A stretch of DNA of 8,023 nt. Origin: an uncultured Rhodospirillaceae bacterium (GTDB lineage Bacteria > Pseudomonadota > Alphaproteobacteria > Rhodospirillales > Casp-alpha2). The notes beneath the pieces are model-generated. The model had not been told where the DNA came from, did no database searches, and worked only from the letters and a program-made list of their open reading frames with translations. The position numbers were made by a program, and so were the translations under genes. Numbering within the stretch: position 1 is the stretch's first letter; each line of letters opens with the position of its first letter. Below are positions 6,388 through 8,023 of this stretch, piece after piece. The DNA is taken from assembly GCA_913048145.1 (NCBI GenBank), contig CAJWVP010000127.1, positions 1 through 8,023 of the forward strand, given 5' to 3'.

Positions 6388-6402
6388 CAACGTGGAACGT
6401 TG
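6388..6402. promoter_or_regulatory. Dyad at the predicted transcription start of the glutathione transferase gene
   Basis: CAACGTGGAACGTTG is a perfect 6-bp inverted repeat with a 3-nt centre. It begins 5 nt after the candidate -10 box and so covers the predicted start point. That position suits a repressor operator or a 5'-leader hairpin. No regulator gene is adjacent, so the binding protein is unknown. Confidence 0.4.
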
Positions 6403-6469
6403 CGCTGGAGTTTCGTCATCTTCGGGACATTGCTGCAACCTCCATCTTTTTGGAGAGGACACATAACAA

Positions 6470-7168
6470 ATGATCGACGTCTACACTTGGCCGACGCCAA
6501 ACGGCCACAAGGTTCACATTATGTTGGAAGAATGCGGATTGGAGCACAACATCCACGGCATCAACATCCGCAAGGGCGATCAGTTTTCGGACGATTTCAT
6601 GAAAATTAGCCCAAACAATCGTATTCCGGCCATTGTAGATCAGGTTGGCCCCGGGGGCGCGCCCTATTCGCTGTTTGAGTCCGGCGCGATCTTGTTGTAC
6701 CTAGCAGAAAAATTTGATGCGTTCGTGCCCAAAGATGCGAGCGCCCGGGCAGAGTGTTATTCCTGGTTGATGTGGCAAATGGGCAGTGCGCCTTATCTCG
6801 GTGGGGGCTTTGGCCATTTCTACGCCTACGCTCCAGAGAAATGGCAATATCCAATTGACCGATTTGCAATGGAAGTCAAACGTCAGCTCGACGTCCTCGA
6901 TCAAACCTTATCGGATCGAACCTATCTCTGCGGCGATGAATACACCATCGCGGACATGGCCAACTATGCTTGGTACGGCGCGCTGGTACTGCACAATATT
7001 TACGAGGCGGCTGAGTTTCTTGAGGTCTCTGGCTATAAAAACGTTGTTCGCTGGGCGAGTGCCATTGAAGCGAGGCCTGCAGTTGCTCGAGGGCGCCGGG
7101 TCAATCGAGCCTGGGGGCCAGAAGAAGAGCGCGTTCCTGAGCGTCACTCTTCAGCAGACTTTAAATAA
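6470..7168 (+). CDS. Glutathione S-transferase, Nu-class-like (YfcG/YghU type)
   Basis: A 232-aa cytosolic glutathione transferase. The N-terminal thioredoxin-fold domain (1-81) opens MIDVYTWPTPNGHKVHIMLE. Thr9 and Asn11 match the residues E. coli YfcG uses to contact glutathione in place of the usual catalytic Tyr, Ser or Cys. SPNNRIPAIVD (47-57) and FESGAILLYLAEK (69-81) are the cis-Pro and glutathione gamma-Glu binding segments. The helical C-terminal domain follows, with GDEYTIADM (155-163) as its N-capping/hydrophobic staple motif. The tail VNRAWGPEEERVPERH (211-226) resembles YghU-type relatives. Nu-class enzymes act as disulfide-bond oxidoreductases using one or two glutathiones. The true substrate here is unknown. 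A GGAGAGG at 6452-6458 lies 11 nt from the ATG, slightly far. The gene has its own candidate promoter and a dyad over the start point. Confidence 0.94.
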   Translation: MIDVYTWPTPNGHKVHIMLEECGLEHNIHGINIRKGDQFSDDFMKISPNNRIPAIVDQVGPGGAPYSLFESGAILLYLAEKFDAFVPKDASARAECYSWLMWQMGSAPYLGGGFGHFYAYAPEKWQYPIDRFAMEVKRQLDVLDQTLSDRTYLCGDEYTIADMANYAWYGALVLHNIYEAAEFLEVSGYKNVVRWASAIEARPAVARGRRVNRAWGPEEERVPERHSSADFK

Positions 7169-7179
7169 TGTGAATACTC

Positions 7180-7208
7180 TGCAGTCTAACGATTGACATG
7201 CAGTCTAA
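7180..7208 (+). repeat. Two direct repeats of TGCAGTCTAA
   Basis: TGCAGTCTAA occurs at 7180-7189 and again at 7199-7208, a 19-nt period, and each copy is followed within 2-4 nt by TTGA. They lie just after the transferase stop and about 20 nt before the next gene. They may be paired binding half-sites or a small tandem duplication. Confidence 0.4.
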
Positions 7209-7229
7209 GTTTGAGTGACTTAGGCCGTG

Positions 7230-7685
7230 ATGTTTTTATTGCTTCTTGTAGGTTTCTTTTTTTGGCTGATCTTTCGGGATTTTCGGGCGGAACATCCGAT
7301 ATCGGAAGACGGGATCAGTTTTAACCGCGCCTATCGGATGACCCTCGTGGTGCTAGGATTGGTGTGTCTGTGGTTCCCATTTGATCAATGGCGGTTCAAT
7401 CAATTTTTAACCGAAAAGGCGACGATTCTCGCTGGTGGTAAAACCGTCAATATTCATTGTGATTCTGCGATTGATGCAATGTATTGCATATCATCATTCA
7501 TTGTAAGCGCATCAAAGAATGGACTCATCCCAGTCGCACTTGTACCAAAGATGTATTCCACATTCGCAGCCCTTAATGTCTCAGCAAGAATATCTGCGCC
7601 AGTGCCCGTAATCTTTTTTCCCTCCCTAGGAATTACGTCCCGAGCTTCAGCAACTGAAGTTATTAGTGTGTTTGCAGCAACTTGA
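7230..7685 (+). CDS. Small membrane protein, N-terminus only; frame runs antisense into another gene
   Basis: The ATG at 7230 (with TAGG at 7221-7224, 5 nt upstream) opens a frame of 151 codons; an in-frame GTG at 7227 is a less well spaced alternative. About the first 80 residues look like a genuine protein. There are hydrophobic segments at 1-15 (MFLLLLVGFFFWLIF) and about 36-48 (MTLVVLGLVCLWFPF), then FDQWRFNQFLTEKATILAGG and KTVNIHCDS. I recall a similar FPFDQWRF...HC layout from uncharacterised bacterial membrane proteins, but do not know a function. From about 7455-7480 onward the frame is antisense to a minus-strand thiamine-pyrophosphate enzyme fragment, so the last 70 or so residues are probably not native. 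The gene looks truncated by recombination or by an assembly join. The stop at 7685 should not be trusted. Confidence 0.5.
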   Translation: MFLLLLVGFFFWLIFRDFRAEHPISEDGISFNRAYRMTLVVLGLVCLWFPFDQWRFNQFLTEKATILAGGKTVNIHCDSAIDAMYCISSFIVSASKNGLIPVALVPKMYSTFAALNVSARISAPVPVIFFPSLGITSRASATEVISVFAAT

Positions 7686-7768
7686 CTGAACCCTAATGCT
7701 AAGAGTTTCTTGCTAAAGTCTCTACGAGAAATATCATGATCAAAGAATTGTTTAAATAGTTCTCTCAT
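7454..7768 (-). pseudogene. Tat-signal thiamine-pyrophosphate enzyme, N-terminal fragment
   Basis: The 104-aa frame starts MRELFKQFFDHDISRRDFSK. S14-R15-R16-D17-F18-S19-K20 fits the twin-arginine export consensus and is followed by a hydrophobic stretch LLALGFSQVAANTLI (22-36) and a possible AEA cleavage region (about 40-42). Residues 55-104, beginning GTGADILAETLRAANVEYIF, match the N-terminal TPP-binding domain of acetolactate-synthase-like enzymes. FGTSATGMSPFFDAL stands where FGNPGTTExPFxDAL is usual. The fragment ends IASIAESQ. The Glu in that segment aligns with the conserved cofactor-activating glutamate, and the frame stops two residues later, whereas complete enzymes run to more than 500 aa. 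No Shine-Dalgarno sequence is obvious before the ATG at 7768. An exported or membrane-anchored TPP enzyme is unusual but has been seen in database annotations. The reaction cannot be inferred from this part. Confidence 0.65.
7455..7480. other. Apparent junction between two unrelated sequence blocks
   Basis: Around here the plus-strand membrane-protein frame stops looking native and the minus-strand TPP-enzyme frame begins, read inward from the right. Both proteins remain plausible across about 20 nt (roughly 7457-7477), the pattern expected at a short shared sequence. GC by hand count is about 49% just left (7261-7440), 45% in the TPP fragment (7501-7740), and 29% beyond (7741-8023). A real recombination scar and a chimeric contig join are both possible. 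The exact base cannot be fixed from one sequence. Confidence 0.5.
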
Positions 7769-7793
7769 TTATATTTTTAGTATTTGATTTTTT

Positions 7794-8023
7794 CTAACCC
7801 CTAATATTCTTAACACACCTATGTCTCTTCTTTTCATTGATACTAAAATAATCAATAATTGAATTAGCTTTATAGTTAACAGAAATTATAAAGTTCTTTT
7901 TGTCATAAATAGAGAAGTTGTCCATTACATGCTCAATAAGAGTTTGATCCTTATATGGAATTAGAGGTTTAGGAATTAAATGCGTTAGAGGTTGCATTCT
8001 AGTTCCTTCGCCGCCAGCCATAA
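7794..8023 (-). pseudogene. Sugar-phosphate nucleotidyltransferase (NTP_transferase family) fragment
   Basis: The visible frame reads MAGGEGTRMQPLTHLIPKPL, then IPYKDQTLIEHVMDNF and FIISVNYKANSIIDYF. This is the nucleotide-binding loop GGxGTRxxPLT and the PKPL substrate lysine of the NTP_transferase family (sugar-1-phosphate or sugar-acid nucleotidyltransferases of polysaccharide synthesis). The MAGG methionine is usually internal (x-I-M-A-G-G), and the bases before it (xTT) allow Ile or Val, so the gene almost certainly begins beyond the right edge. The frame ends at 7794 after NEKKRHRCVKNIRG, only about 75 codons from the glycine loop, where complete domains need about 230. No continuation in another frame is evident before the next gene starts at 7768. 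GC is near 29%, far below the rest of the window. FIISVNYKAxxIxDYF is reminiscent of legionaminate/pseudaminate-type enzymes, but specificity is not assignable. Confidence 0.65.

Noticed and set aside
7481..7685. C-terminal part of the frame that begins at 7230, read as a native protein extension
   Set aside because: It is antisense to a recognisable TPP-domain and Tat-signal coding sequence, so it is treated as a read-through artefact of the junction.
1..8023. tRNA or rRNA genes, CRISPR arrays, transposase genes and long terminal repeats
   Set aside because: None were recognised on either strand by eye. No repeated spacer pattern, cloverleaf or insertion-sequence ends were seen.

Overview
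The window looks like an alphaproteobacterial chromosome segment, probably from a Rhodospirillales-like or uncultured marine lineage. The lineage call rests on gene order and protein flavour. The minus-strand series folK, rpoZ, spoT/rsh, DUF2062 and pdxJ is a familiar alphaproteobacterial arrangement, and DUF4169 proteins are, from memory, largely alphaproteobacterial. Most of the window is GC-rich by eye; the last 0.5 kb is not.

Layout. Positions 1-4483 hold a minus-strand housekeeping block. Read in transcription order it is folK (folate synthesis), rpoZ (RNA polymerase omega), a bifunctional (p)ppGpp synthetase/hydrolase, a DUF2062 membrane protein, and the 5' part of pdxJ (vitamin B6 synthesis), which overlaps the DUF2062 stop by 4 bp. 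The rpoZ-spoT pairing links two parts of the stringent response. Positions 4484-4671 are a divergent intergenic region with several dyads. Positions 4672-6271 hold plus-strand genes: a NYN/LabA-like putative ribonuclease, a family-5-like Fe-S uracil-DNA glycosylase and a small DUF4169 protein. Positions 6470-7168 hold a Nu-class-like (YfcG/YghU type) glutathione transferase behind a recognisable promoter and a dyad.

The 3' end is irregular. A plus-strand membrane-protein gene starts at 7230, but from about 7455-7480 its frame runs antisense into a different gene. That minus-strand gene encodes a Tat-signal plus thiamine-pyrophosphate (TPP) enzyme N-terminus, broken after about 104 codons. Behind it lies a sugar-nucleotidyltransferase fragment that stops after about 75 visible codons and continues past the window edge. 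GC by hand count falls from about 49% (7261-7440) to 45% (7501-7740) to 29% (7741-8023). Three incomplete genes meeting at one place suggest either an island or recombination scar, or a chimeric assembly join.

I found no tRNA, rRNA, CRISPR array, transposase or complete mobile element. No confident new defence or other novel system is visible. The most second-look-worthy items are the 7455-8023 junction region, the Tat-tagged TPP fragment, and a candidate leaderless promoter in front of DUF2062-pdxJ.
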